From: Owenia fusiformis
Lineage: Eukaryota; Annelida; Polychaeta; Sabellida; Oweniidae
Assembly: GCA_903813345.2 (NCBI GenBank)
Contig: CAIIXF020000013.1
Coordinates: 5,914-43,413, forward strand
Direction of reading: 5' to 3'
Length of the DNA stretch: 37,500 bases
In this document: in pieces, positions 1-11,314 of the stretch
How the letters are laid out: every line of letters begins with the position of its first letter
Position numbering within the stretch: position 1 is the stretch's first letter
Made by a program: the position numbers and the translations under genes
Notes under the pieces: model-generated
Told to the model about the DNA's origin: nothing
What the model saw: only the letters and a program-made list of their open reading frames with translations
Databases searched by the model: none

Positions 1-160
1 GACTAAGTATGCCATTCAAGTTGCAGACAGCTTCAACCAATACTTGTTGATAAATCATTACATTAAGTGTCTATTGCAAGTTTCTATAAAAAGAATGAAG
101 ATCTGGCCTAAGAAAATCAAAAACAAACGAGGCTTTATTCATCTATTCTTGTATTTTTAG

Positions 161-671
161 GTGGCTATTTTCACGTCCGTCGAAAAAAACGAATCTTACG
201 AATGTGATTCGAGACCCTGTCGCACTGCTGATGCACGTTCTCGTCATTGCTGTGTGCACATTCATGCAGTGAATGCCTCCACCAAGGAACATTCGAAGCT
301 CACTCTACCATCTCCTCTAAAAGTGGTAAAACGTTCACCCCATGCTTCTGCCAGCATAAGAATTGCCATGTGTCAGGAGATTCCTGAGGACATTACTTCA
401 ATTTTGAAGATAGTAACTAACTGCAACCTGAAAAGTGAAATGGCCAAGTCATTCCAAACCACCAATCTCACTGATGTGTGGCCAAGCCTTTTTACGCCTC
501 CACCTTTTTGCCCAATGTGCAAAGATAGCACCTGTACCAACCCACAAATGCCGAATGGGACAAATGGCGAATACTTTTTAGTCACCACATCACTTGTTCT
601 TAAAGTGGCCATTCAAGCGCGTGTATGTCATTCTTGCAGTGGAACTGTAGCAGTTGATGCAAATAAGATAG
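161..671 (+). CDS. HMGXB3-like: Gene A exon (cysteine-cluster region, HMGXB3/KDZ-associated-like)
   Basis: Open frame from an acceptor (poly-T then TAG at 158-160) to a donor GTAATA after 671, ending in phase 1. The first coding exon lies left of the window. The roughly 170-residue peptide is cysteine-rich: CDSRPC and HCC near the start, then a CPMC pair and a CHSC pair about 45 residues apart, which is a likely zinc-binding cluster. From memory this matches the CxC-type cysteine clusters found with KDZ transposases and in HMGXB3-like proteins of marine animals; the family call is inference. The next exon (1959) starts with the complementary phase and continues the fold. The open frame runs past the donor to 745, which I regard as intron read-through. 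Function unknown; a nuclear, DNA-associated role is only inferred. Confidence 0.7.
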
Positions 672-1958
672 GTAATAATTTTAAATACCAGCCTCTTATT
701 ATATACAGGTTGTCATTTCAATATGTTTTACCCAATTCCACATAATCTTCCATAACATTTTTGCCTGCATGATATCTGAAATGTTCTTTAGCAACTCTAC
801 CAAAAGTTTAAAATGACTAGCTCAACTATACTCATTTTTATGCAAAAACGTTATTACTCTTGAAATTAATGGATGGAACATATCTATTTGACACACTGTA
901 GATCACAGATAACTTATACACTAGCTAAATAGTTTATTGAGCCCAGCCATATGGAAACTGGTTTTATCCCGAAAATTAAAATTGTGCTACAGATCCGAAA
1001 ATGTATGCCAAGTACACACAGGCGTACTGTTATTAGAGAAAAATTTTGATGACAAACATACAAATAGAAATCTGTTGGATCCTGGTATTTAAGTGTTTAT
1101 ATGTATGGTTATTTACTGTAGATATATACTAACGAAGACATAATTCAGGATTAAGGTTGATGTGTATTTTTATTCCAAACATAATTTCAAAGATGGCGGC
1201 ACACATGAAACGCATGGCCAAACTCAAACACAATCACAATCAAGTATGATGTATCTAAAATATCTCCCTTTCCTAAAGAAAAGATTTGTTGCTACCAAAT
1301 GTTTAACAAGATATTGCTGTATATAAACTTTATAATGAAAAATAGATGGCAGCGGTGCATTTTGTTAAAAGTTGTACAATATTAACATTTGTAATTATGA
1401 TGTCTGTCTGTCTGTCCGTGCGATTACTCAAATACTGGTTGACGGATTTGATTCAATTCAATTTCAAAATGGCGGCCATTTTTCGTTAAAGAACATAATC
1501 TTTGATAACTCATATACCAGTGAACAGATTTGTTAATTTGGTTCAAATTTTATATGATGATGGCTAACGACACAGTAGCTCTGCTCAAGAGGGAATTTTC
1601 AACATGGCCACTTACAATCAAAATTTTGTTTGTACGGTGGGATTTGCTACTCCTACTCTGACGAGTTGCTGTTTTTCTAGTTCCACTTTAACTGGCTCAT
1701 AAGTGATCAGTTTATGAAAACAGTACAAAGAATACAAATAGTCATGAATCAGCTGATTAAGGCAATAGCTGACAATTTCTGTAGAAACAGATGTGAAACA
1801 TTTGATTTTAATGTACTTAGGTCTTGAATACTTTTACATTACTTGAAGCTTTACTTGTTTCAACCTCTTTATGTCAGTATATTTTCTGTTACAAATTTTA
1901 TAAATGTCTCATATAATAAATATTTCATATTGTCTCAATTTAATTATTATGCTTCTAG
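672..1958 (+). other. Gene A intron
   Basis: Bounded by a GTAATA donor and a TTCTAG acceptor. It holds no second gene that I can see. Its middle (about 1395-1685) carries a TCTG-rich start and a block shared in inverted orientation with 12022-12108 (listed separately). The rest looks like ordinary AT-rich intron. Confidence 0.6.
1396..1685 (+). repeat. Dispersed repeat member beginning with (TCTG)n
   Basis: Starts with several TCTG units and ends with a block containing CGGTGGGATTTGCTAC and, a little later, GTTGCTGTTTTTCTAGTT. Near-identical words occur on the opposite strand at 12022-12108 and 27545-27631. A related CCCACCGAACAAAG plus TCTGTCTGTCC combination occurs at 4118-4260. This shows a dispersed family in the genome. 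I see no coding capacity and cannot name the family. Confidence 0.55.
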
Positions 1959-2290
1959 GTCTCTTCAATTGCCAGAATAAGGTCCTTGTAGGGTATGATG
2001 TATTTTTCGAGATGAGACTTCATCGCCGAAATGGATTATCACCCGAGCAGTCGATACAGATCCTATTTGAGAAACTGTCGAAGACTTCTCGTGTATCTGA
2101 TATTGATATTGAAAAAGAGGACGAAAAGATCAACTACCTATCAAGGGTGATTTATAATGGTTTCTATGCATTTGAAGCTCTCTCACCACGGAATCTAGAT
2201 GAAAGTCTGTGCGGTATATGTGGCAACATTCCTGTAATGCTCATTGGGGATGCCAATCAAAAGGACTGCTGTAACCTTACAGAGCTAGAG
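1959..2290 (+). CDS. HMGXB3-like: Gene A exon 2 in window
   Basis: Acceptor TTCTAG at 1953-1958 and donor GTAGCG at 2291. It starts in phase 1, completing a glycine codon with the previous exon, and ends in phase 0. The 110-residue peptide contains LVGYDVFFEMRLHRRNGLSP, then a helical stretch, then a CGIC pair and a DANQKDCC segment. This order (G-D-hydrophobic helix, then a CxxC pair followed by an aspartate-containing strand) is what I remember from HMGXB3-like / KDZ-associated proteins. An ATG at 1904 is upstream of the acceptor and is not the start. Present only in contig 1, because contig 2 begins downstream of it. Confidence 0.7.
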
Positions 2291-3551
2291 GTAGCGTAAT
2301 TTTAGTCTTTCATTAATTGATTTTACAGAACTGCAAACCCAAACAACCCATCATTATCTTTTATTGACTTCTTATCATGTCAGTCTCTCCAACATATGGG
2401 TCACTATTACAGTTATATATAAAATTATAAAAAAGAGTTACACCATGATCTTTATATAAACGTAATGATATATATGTACAATCGGCTTACAAAAATTGCT
2501 ACATAAGATACAATATACACTCTATAGGCCTCTATAGACTCTAAAAGTTAAACTTAAGAAAATGTCTACTATAGGCCAATATACATGCTCTTGTTTTGTC
2601 ACACTCTAAGATGAATTTGGCATGATCTTTAATTATTTTAATTTTGCTGTTGATGATTTCTTTCATTAGGTCGCTATAATACTGATCAGGGCTCGAAATT
2701 TGCATAAGTGATGTATTGATTTCACTACCTAATCCTACCAAAACACTACCTAGATATTTCCATGAGTAGCTATTTTCCTTACCGTATAGAAACATAAGAT
2801 AAACATTGATTATTATTCTGTGAAGGTTATGATCTGGGATAAATCTAAACACTTTTTACATAGTGCTAAATTTTTACATGTTAAATGGTAATAATATATT
2901 TTTCACTACCAGGTTTAGTCAAATAGCTACCTGGAAAAATATAAAGTAGTGATAATCAATACCATGGTCAAAAAGTTAAGCGTGAGGCCTGCTGATTGAG
3001 ATTTGTTGGTATAGTGTTTTGAAAAATATTGGTATTTGGCTTGAATAGGCAGGGCAGTAAAAGATTAAATGCAATTCATCTAAGATTTGGTTCAGTTATG
3101 ATTGCTTAGTCTTATTTTGAATAATATATTTCTAAGTTTGCTGTTTTTTATCATTAAAAATTGTTTTTTCTTAAAGTCCACAGATGAGGTGTGTCAAAAT
3201 GCTAGTAAACTGAATTAATTGTAAATGATTTGAATTTGTTGTGTGCAAAAGTAATGTTATCAATTAGTGGATGGAAAATACCTCTACTAAATGCTCTAAT
3301 GTAAATGCATTCTGATGAAGGATAATCACAAAATGAGCAGTAAAACCTGTCTGAATGAAGAATTCTAATGAACAGCTGTATACTTGAATGCACTGCATTT
3401 TGCATTGACTCCCATTTAATAATCGAATATTGAATGGTTTTTAGTACACTCCTTTCTGTAGTGATCAGCTTTATACATTGAACACTTTTTGTGTGTCCAT
3501 AGCTGTTCACTATATGCTGGTATTACTGTATAAATTATTTGTTCATTTCAG
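2291..3551 (+). other. Gene A intron
   Basis: AT-rich intron between donor GTAGCG and acceptor TTTCAG. I see no supported gene. The assembly overlap with contig 2 begins inside this intron at about 3510. Confidence 0.55.
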
Positions 3552-3777
3552 TTTGATCAGGGAGATCATGGTGATGGGAAAGTGGATCCAGATGATTTTT
3601 GGTCCACTGTTCACGAGAATTTAGTGTCAGCTTCTGTTGTTTCACATCCAGAAATAAAGAAGATGAATGCTTATCGTGTCGCACCATTCATTCCACCTGC
3701 ATTGAGGGGAACATCTATTTTAAACACTGAATTCCAAAAACAGTCCAGGATATGTAGACCCGACGAACTTGTCGAAG
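3552..3777 (+). CDS. HMGXB3-like: Gene A exon 3 (copy 1)
   Basis: Acceptor TTTCAG at 3546-3551 and donor GTAAGA at 3778. Starts in phase 0 and ends in phase 1. It encodes a 75-residue acidic-then-aromatic segment with VDPDDFWSTVHENLVSAS and APFIPPALRGTSILNTE. Known HMGXB3-like proteins have, from memory, the same DxDxFW followed by an APF-like stretch and a conserved N-T-E motif. It differs from copy 2 by one replacement (Arg here, Thr in copy 2, after KQS) and one silent change. Confidence 0.75.
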
Positions 3778-4117
3778 GTAAGATGGAAACATGTAGCCGT
3801 TAGCACATAAATGTCATATCAGGCAATATGTCTCTGTTTTTTAGTAGACCTTGAAAGTATAATTATAATAGGCCAACTCCTATAAGGATAATCATTTCCT
3901 ACAACTATCTTAAAGAATCAGATTGTAGATTGCTCATACCTAGTAACTGCTTAATTGGCCCAGATTTGTCAATGAACAAATCCAAATCGTAATTATATAA
4001 TTATGTAAGTAGTAACAATTTCATTCACTTAATGAATTCTGGACGCACCCTGGTCTTAAATCTTTGTTTTATAAATAAATTTTAAAATTCTTGACATTCT
4101 TGACACAATTTCCATAA

Positions 4118-4260
4118 TTATCCCACCGAACAAAGTTCCCGGCGGATATCAGAAACGCGTCTGTCTGTCCATCCCTACATCTGTTGTATGACCTCTGCTA
4201 TTTATAGAAACATTTTTTGTTTGTTGCCATTTGCTACTTCTCGGAGTTGGTGTTTTATAC
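4118..4260 (+). repeat. Fragment of the TCTG-containing dispersed repeat
   Basis: Contains CCCACCGAACAAAG, GGCGGATATCAGAAA, a short TCTG run, and a TTTGCTACTTCTCGGAGTTG block similar to 1645-1675. It lies in the intron between gene A exons 3 and 4 and is shared with copy 2 at about 17315-17457. Confidence 0.4.
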
Positions 4261-4433
4261 TTGATGTACAGTACGCATCCTTTTATCAGTTAGACTACAC
4301 TCTCGTTGAAGTAGTTTTGCGATTAACTTGTCTTATTTGCAGTATCATATTGCGTAATCAACTCAAGCCATTCATATCTTATTTGTAAATGTATTCCTCT
4401 CCAAATTTAAACATTGCATTTTCAATGATTTAG

Positions 4434-4573
4434 GTAAACCCAGCGAAGCGGAGCTGTCTTCTTTAATAGCTTCTGGCGAAGTCAACATTGATGAGCTGGA
4501 TGACTTGCACCACAATCAGCTCATTGCAATATGCACTAAAGTTGGCATTGTTCACACTGTAAATGATTCAATG
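4434..4573 (+). CDS. HMGXB3-like: Gene A exon 4 (copy 1)
   Basis: Acceptor ATTTAG at 4428-4433 and donor GTATGT at 4574. Phase 1 in, phase 0 out. It encodes an acidic helical segment beginning KPSEAELSSLIASGEVNIDE, followed by LDDLHHNQLIAICTKVGI. The short LxxLxxxxLxxxCxxxGI pattern resembles a SAP-type helix-turn-helix, which would fit DNA binding; this is inference. Copy 2 has Asn for His in the VGIV[H/N] position. Confidence 0.72.
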
Positions 4574-5702
4574 GTATGTGCATTTCCTTATATAACTACA
4601 AGTACATGACGTGACAATGGACAGCGTTTGATAAACGTTGTTTGAAAATGTACCTAAACTAGTACTTTAAATGGTCAAATTAATGTTAAATATAGACAAT
4701 GATTGTAAACTTATAAAATTTGATCTAAATCTAAACCCTAGCATAATCATTTGTGTCAATCAATGAACTATGATCTCTATTCCAACAATTAATTATCATT
4801 ATGTAACACCCTGAAGTTTTATCTATAAGTACAAGTTTCCATACAAGTTTTGTATTCCCACTCAAATATCCCTTGATATGGTTCTCATGGAAAACACAAT
4901 GGTGAAACCTCACTTTTCATTGGATAAACTAGTTGAGTTATTTATGTGTCAATTATCCAGATGCGAGTAGATAGTTTCCAGTTTCACCACCAGGTGGCTG
5001 ACTCGGGTCAATTAACATGGCAGGTATATAAGAAAGTTCCCTTAAACTTGAATGTTATTAATTTTATTGGATCAATCTTCATATAATCCTTATGTGTCTT
5101 ATACTTATACAAATGAAAATATGTCCAGTAAAGAAAATATTATCTGTCCACTGAAAGAAAAGATATTTCACTTTTTATGATTTTATAACATGGGGTCTAT
5201 GGGGAATCTCCCCGACCTAGAAGTCACATATTTTCAACAAAATTAATTTTTCAAATTTGATAAATACTTTTTTAAATTCTTTTTAAAACCATATTTCTAG
5301 ATGTAATTTTACATCTACATTTCAAATATGATATAACTTTGACTTAATTTTCAATTTTAAATGATGTAAATCCTGATTATTTCTACTCGCACCTGGGTTA
5401 TTGATCACTCACTCTGGTAAGATATTGAATAATTCAAGTTCTTTTACACAATATTTCCTGAGAGAATAATTTTTTATTTTTGACGTTTCAACAGTCATGC
5501 AACCAGCTTTATCAAGATTACATTCAAAACAGAATTACACAGTTATATTATTTCTGAAGTTGTAATTGAACAATAGAAAACCCTGGTAACAATGAATTAT
5601 ATAATAAACAATAACAATAAACAACAACAACACAACAATGAACTATAAAATTGTCCTTTAAAAGCAAAAGGTGTTAATAAATGGTGTACTTTGTTATTCT
5701 AG

Positions 5703-5828
5703 ATTAATTTAAGACGCAAGATATTTGGTTTCTACAAACAGATATATGAGGGCCTGTCATCCTGCCATAGTTTTGGGAAAATCCAAGGTCGGTCTGGAGG
5801 TCGTCTTGTATTTGTCTGCCCTCACTCA
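5703..5828 (+). CDS. HMGXB3-like: Gene A exon 5 (copy 1)
   Basis: Acceptor TTCTAG and donor GTAAGT at 5829. Phase 0 on both sides, 42 codons. It encodes a basic helix followed by GGRLVFVCPHS. The C-P-H motif at the exon end, followed by VVY in the next exon, is a recognisable signature of the HMGXB3-like family as I remember it. It probably forms the first strand of an RNase-H-like transposase-derived fold; that structural reading is inference. Confidence 0.75.
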
Positions 5829-6300
5829 GTAAGTATGATATTTCGTCGCATGAGAATAACTTTGTACTATCTCACATTTGTACGGAACTGAGAAATCAAG
5901 GTTTGAAAGTTTATTGCTACAGTGACACAATCCGAATGACACCCGCTCACATAATGTTGCATAACTTTTTCGTCCACAATAAATCAGACTTTTTGTTATG
6001 GCACATTGACACTATAAGCATCCATGATGCAACTCCACAAGAAGTTTCAGATGAATAGCTCAGTTGAATTTAGATGTATGAGCGTTACAGGATGTGTAGT
6101 CTATTCCTTTACAGGCACACCTGGATTTTACACAAATAATGGCACCTAAATTTTGTAACATAATTTAGGACAAAATGATTTACTTTGCACTTTTCACTGA
6201 ACATCTGAACAAAATGTCATTACCTTAATCGAGGTTTCATCACTTTAATGAATCTAAAATGAATTATGGTAATGTTTTTACAGTATAACCTCACAGATAG

Positions 6301-6761
6301 CTTTTTACAAGTGGGTAAAGTAATCGTCTTTCTTTGCCATAATGATATAAATAACCATATTCGGATTCAAATTGGGATTCGAACAGAGTTGGCGAATCAT
6401 AATATGAGCTCATATTTGTATTGGTATTGAGATTCGAAAACATTTGATACAGAAAAATCGTCTTTCTTTGCCATAATGATATAAATAACCATATTAGGAT
6501 TCATATTGGGATTCAAATTGGGATTCGAACAGAGTTGGCGAATCCTAATATGAGCTCATATTTTTATTGGTATTGACATTCGACCACATTTGCTGCAGAG
6601 AAACCAACATTTTTCGCTTTAATGATATAAATAACCATATTTGGATTCATATTGGGATTCATATTTGTATTGGTATTGAGATTCAAGCTCACCAGCAACT
6701 AGTGAGTTTGAATCCCAATACCAATACCAATATGCAGCCAACTTTACCCACTTGCTTTTTA
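6301..6761. mobile_element. Short non-autonomous TIR element with internal tandem units (copy 1)
   Basis: A perfect 14-bp inverted repeat (CAAGTGGGTAAAGT at 6308-6321 and its complement at 6741-6754) is flanked on both sides by the same 7 bp, CTTTTTA (6301-6307 and 6755-6761), as expected of a target-site duplication. Inside are three imperfect tandem units of about 134-146 bp, each with AATGATATAAATAACCATAT (6341, 6475, 6621) and many copies of ATTGGTATTG / GATTCATATTGGGATTC. The last unit folds back on itself (6655-6731). No transposase is encoded. It sits in the intron before gene A exon 6. Superfamily uncertain. Confidence 0.65.
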
Positions 6762-6856
6762 TAGGAATGAATTTAAACGTGTGTAATTGATACTGGTGTT
6801 ATATCATGTTTACAAGACGGAAGTATCTTACCCTATGTTATCCCATGTAATTTCAG

Positions 6857-7507
6857 GTTGTGTATGTGTCGAAGATGATTGTGAGGGCAGAGTCTGCTCG
6901 GGACCATGCAGATTGCTACATGTCATTGCGACATATGCCTCCAGTATATGTATCCGATATTCCTTGCACCATTCGATCCCACATGGAGATACGATTTCCC
7001 AAAAAGTGTGAAGAAATCTTTGGTTCTTTGCGAGGATGCTTTGAGAGACCAAACAGCACTGGGGACCCCCAAATCTTCACCGCTAATGAACTGCTACCTC
7101 CGAATTTCTTAGAGGAAAACCCCCACCTCACCATATCTGATGATAAATTTGTTCACCCATACACGGGAAAAAGAAATCGATACCTTGTAGGCGATCGATT
7201 TCACAATGTTGCCTCGCCACATACGCACAACACCTGCAGATACCATGACATCAATAACTGTTCATCGCTGCATTCTTATGCAACCTCCTTGGCAGAGGTT
7301 GACAATGCCAAAACCAAAGATAAACGGTTGTCTAGTGCATGTTCCCAAAATCCAAACCACCATGCATTTTACAACATGTTAATGGACTATGACAACAACA
7401 TGGGTATTGTTTGCAAACAAAAGAAAGAAATTCAAAAAAGATATCCAGACCATCTAATAGTTAGAGATAGATTTTTGAGATTTGTGCTGTCTGATAAGAT
7501 TTGTTAA
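6857..7507 (+). CDS. HMGXB3-like: Gene A exon 6, KDZ-like C-terminal region (copy 1)
   Basis: Acceptor TTTCAG at 6851-6856, phase 0. The 216-residue peptide begins VVYVSKMIVRAESARDHAD, continuing the C-P-H motif of exon 5. Further in are VSDIPC (Asp at about residue 34), YLVGDRFHN and a C-terminal block KRLSSACSQN..HH.FYNMLMD. The two Asp motifs and the Glu in AEVDNAK are in the right order for an RNase-H DDE triad, and the last block resembles the conserved end of KDZ transposases; catalytic status is unproven. The frame stops at TAA 7505-7507. Alternatively a weak donor (GTTAAT after 7502, phase 1) could splice to the PHD exon at 33082. Copy 2 differs by Lys/Met and Leu/Gln. Confidence 0.75.
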   Translation, partial: VVYVSKMIVRAESARDHADCYMSLRHMPPVYVSDIPCTIRSHMEIRFPKKCEEIFGSLRGCFERPNSTGDPQIFTANELLPPNFLEENPHLTISDDKFVHPYTGKRNRYLVGDRFHNVASPHTHNTCRYHDINNCSSLHSYATSLAEVDNAKTKDKRLSSACSQNPNHHAFYNMLMDYDNNMGIVCKQKKEIQKRYPDHLIVRDRFLRFVLSDKIC

Positions 7508-8540
7508 TGCTACATATATATATGTAGTGAAGCATTGTGGGATCCACGGCAAGTATTTTCCTTTGGAATACTGGCTCACCAAAGCGTTAGATAAAGTGAG
7601 ACTCTGATAAATCAGAATGGTAGTGAAGTGTTATACAGCATCCACTATATCTGGAGCTCTGCATGTTTTATCCCATGCTTCCATAATATTACCAAATCAC
7701 ATCTCTAACTGTTTCAAGTGCTTTGAAAATACATAACACTGTCTGGTCTCAGGCACACATAAATGTACATAAATGTATACATCTTGTAAATAGGTTTTGC
7801 ATTCGAAAATATTAGTATGTTTGTTATAAATCCCTATAAATGATATGTATCTCCTAATTATCGTTGAGCACTGATAACACTGTCTGGTACATGTACATAA
7901 AGTTATACAACTTACAAACCTCTTGTAAGATGTATATCATTAGTACTGATATTGCTCCGTTAGAACACCATAGGTCATATTATCTATACTTTTGACAGTT
8001 ATCCAAACTATTTCTAGTATACTGTCGTTCTCTACATTTATTAAATAAACTGAAATATACTCAAATTTAATTTTGTTTGTCTATTCATTGCTATTATTTG
8101 AACATGATTGTGTACTTATATAATTATGTATGGTCATATTATTTTCGCTTCTTTCTTCATTTTATTTGTCTATTCATTGTTATTGTTGGAACATGTGAAT
8201 TGTCATATTTTCGGTGGTGTACCTTCCTTCACTTTTGAGGGCCAATATGTATACTTATGAAAATTACAATATATAAACCATCCGAATTCCGGTGAGAGCG
8301 TTAAGTAAGCAAATGCTACCTCATTATGTGCAAGATGGTCGCTAATTTCGCAAATTCCCTGTAGTAAAACTTTTCATCGATTGGTCAAAATGGTTCGATT
8401 TTTACTTTTTCAGGCAAATATTATGTCACATGAAACAGTCACTTCTCCTCCGATAAAATTTACATTTGACAATGGTTCCATAATTTAAGACTAAGTTCCG
8501 CCATTGATCATTGACAGCAGTGTGTATCCATGTTTCCAGT

Positions 8541-8667
8541 CCGGGGGGGGGGTGCCATCGAGGCTTATCGTAATAAAAAGAGCATTTTAAAGCTTTTTTC
8601 TTCCTATACCTCATTGTTTTATTGTAATTGGTTATGATGGGCCATCGCACCCCTCCCCCTGGCTACG
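8541..8667. repeat. Possible small element with G-rich imperfect inverted ends
   Basis: A G-run plus GGGTGCCATCGAGG at the left faces GGGCCATCGCACCCCTCCCC and CTGGCTACGCC at the right, whose complement is similar. The same arrangement is at about 21737-21863. The ends are imperfect and no target duplication was confirmed. Confidence 0.25.
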
Positions 8668-10240
8668 CCTATGGACAGGCATTGTAAAAACTAGAAATAC
8701 TCGCACTCCCAGGCCAAGACCACCCAAATGAATATGTTCATTAAGATTGCAACTGGAAATGTTGTTTGCACGTTGAAATTTCACATCTCACAATAAAAAA
8801 GAATCTACAAATCCATCATTAAGATGAAAGAAGCATGTTAACACGTCTCAGAAAGTCGACGCCCAAATTACGCGAAATTACATAAGCGGGGTACAATTTA
8901 GGGAGAACAAATAATAGTTTATTTCTGGATATCCATGTTTCACCGATGAAAGTGTTTGATAGTATTACGCGAGTTCATATCTTCTTAATCTTTGAATAAA
9001 TTAATCGTGATCACAAGTTCCGAACTACCTGTATTCAGTGGCGGATACATGTAAAGTCTTGAATAAACAATCCTAATGTTATGTGAGTAACAGCTAGAAT
9101 CCCTTTTAGAATTGATGATTTGTAAGTACTAGCCACAGATAACCTGATGCCTGGAGGCACCAATATACAGATATACACTCAATAATGAGACACAAATAAT
9201 AACAAAGAAAATTAAGCGAATTAGTATATATTAGAAATGCCATTTTATAATTATAAATCGTCAGTTTTGCTAGTTAATACATGATATGCTCCAATGTTAA
9301 ATGTTGTTTAGATCACAACGATAGCCCTTTAATCATTAACAAAATATTTTAGTCATTAAACTGTATTACGTTTTTTTAATCCCGCAAATGGACATCCCCT
9401 AACACCTTATTAATTAAATGTAAAATCCTATTTGGTCTTATAGCTTTTTTAGCACAATTGTAAACAACAAAAGGCTGAAGACGGAGATACAAATGTCATC
9501 GATTTTAGATGGATTTGTAGTTTTGACCAGGTCAGAGTGCACTCACCTGCTTTCAGTAAAGGGTTACATCAAAATTGACCAGGCAATTGTTGGTAACACT
9601 TTTATTTTTTGATAGAGACAATGACCATTGTTAGAATCTCATATTATTACACACATTTCAAAAGTAGAAACTAATTTGATTTCCAGTGAATAATTTGGAT
9701 TCAGATGTCATCTTGAAAATAGAATAGGCCTAAATGGATTCCCCTCACAAAGGATATCAAAGACTAGAGATGAGTTTAAAATAATTAACCTTTGTCAGTC
9801 CAAGTTTTTGAAGAGTTACATTTTGAAAATGATTAAGCTGATCTCCCTTTTTGTACATGTTCACACTGACTTCATTTCAACTAACACCTATGATATATGG
9901 ATGAATCAAAGTTTGAATAAGTTTACATTTCACTGTAACTCCAACTGGCTCTGTATTGGCCATGTTAATTAATATTCATTATCTTGAACAGTATTTAATT
10001 TATTCTTAATGAGCAGATATAACTTTGGGGAGAGAGTGCACATGAAACAGCATCTCATTAACAACATATGATATGATGAAACAAAGCATGGGGGCTACAT
10101 ACAACTCTCCCACTTCAAAAGAGAGAGTTCTTAATAAAAAATAAACAAAGTAATGAAAGTAATTAAAACTATATTTCAGCATGTTCATAATAAAATATTT
10201 AAAATTCTTGTGCCAATCTTAAAGACATGTTATGTTTCAC

Positions 10241-10480
10241 ATTGTCAGATTGCAACAATCCAGATTGCAGATTGCACGCATTGCAACAATCTGCACTTTG
10301 CAGTATTGCTAACATTGTTGCCATTCTGAGAGGATGTATAATACAGATTGTACAATCCAGATTGCAGATTGCAACAATGTTATATTTCACATTGTCAGAT
10401 TACAACAATCCAGATTGTAGATTGTAACAATGTTAACTTTCACATTGTTAGATTGCAACAATCCAGATTGCACATTGTTT
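10241..10480 (-). repeat. Inverted relic of the CAATCTG minisatellite (copy 1)
   Basis: Read on the minus strand, this block has the same unit as the copy 2 array at 23783-24775 (TGCAATCTGGATTGTACAAT, then a CTCTCAGAATGGC word, then GCAGATTGTTGCAAT). It is about one and a half degenerate units in opposite orientation. The equivalent in copy 2 is 25764-26003. Short open frames through it are products of the repeat, not genes. Confidence 0.7.
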
Positions 10481-10646
10481 TTGGGTACCTACTGGGTACC
10501 TACTGGCCATTGGGCTCAATAGAGTAGAAGCATGTGTTCACTGATATTAACTAGAGTCGGTTTTCATAATGGCAGTATACAATAATTTTTCACGCTTTAA
10601 TAGCATATTGTGTCACGCAAAAATAAGTTTATTTCTTACATTTCAG

Positions 10647-10768
10647 GTGTACTAGAAAGAATCCACCTTATTTTGTTTGATCACCCACAGTCAGACCAGT
10701 GGAAGAAAGTCCAAAAGGCAAGATTCAACATGTACCATCAATCTGCTGTTTCCATGTGGTGTAAAATA
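10647..10768 (+). CDS. TOMM20-like: Gene B exon 2, TOM20-like (copy 1)
   Basis: Acceptor TTTCAG at 10641-10646 and donor GTATGT at 10769. Phase 1 in, phase 0 out. It encodes VLERIHLILFDHPQSDQWKK and the linker to the TPR-like domain. ILFDHPQSD aligns with the region of TOM20 just after its membrane anchor (IYFDRKRRSD in human, from memory), but the preceding residues are charged and do not form a membrane helix. Copy 2 has Leu for Phe in ILF. No start exon is present upstream in copy 1. Confidence 0.7.
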
Positions 10769-11314
10769 GTATGTATATAAAGGCCTATATATCTTATTAT
10801 TGACTCTTTTGAAAAGTTTTATGTAATGGAATGATATACGTTCAATAAGTATTGCTAATTTTGCTATTACGTTTTTTTTTTTTATTTCTCTTCATGAGAC
10901 TTTCACACCCTAAAAAACATATAGAGAAACCTGTATATCTGTACAACTGTCTAATCCAAACACCTCACAATCTGAAAATATCACATTTTTCTTCCATAAT
11001 TGTTTAACTATTTTCGATTTAACACTGAACTGTTATGATATCCAAGCTTTTGAAACATGGACATTGAATGGTATCAATCTTAATTGGTCTTTCTAGCATG
11101 ATGAATTAATTTGAATCAGACTTTCAAATTACTGGAATGCTATAAAGTTAGAACTATAAACATTTCTTGACAATGTGTTCACATTTCTTCAAAATGCGAC
11201 ATATTGCATATGCCAAAAACTTGAAATGTGAACACCTCCTAATATGAAAGGTTTTAGCTGTTCCCAATGGTGTTTGGTTTAGACATGTTTTACTGTATAT
11301 CTGACTTCATTCTG

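Larger units (their letters stand above)
7508..10646. other. Non-coding stretch (copy 1) between gene A and gene B exons
   Basis: AT-rich, with no supported gene. It contains an AATAAA at 8044-8049 and a poly-G run near 8543. A possible small element at about 8541-8667 has G-rich ends (GGGTGCCATCG against the complement of CGCACCCCTCCCCC). The site where the 2.33-kb block of copy 2 is absent is 9405/9406. If gene A splices to the PHD exons, this is intron. Confidence 0.5.

Noticed and set aside
2541-3510. Minus-strand frames of 102-103 codons in a gene A intron
   Set aside because: Low-complexity, no recognisable motif, no splice or signal support; expected by chance in AT-rich intron of this length.
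6828-7134. Minus-strand and shifted plus-strand frames over gene A exon 6
   Set aside because: Shadows of a long, well-supported exon; they have no splice support and the same shadows occur in copy 2.
10199-10427. Paired opposite-strand 63- and 66-codon frames rich in NLDCTI / CNNPDC
   Set aside because: Translation of the inverted minisatellite relic; the same frames recur at 25722-25950.
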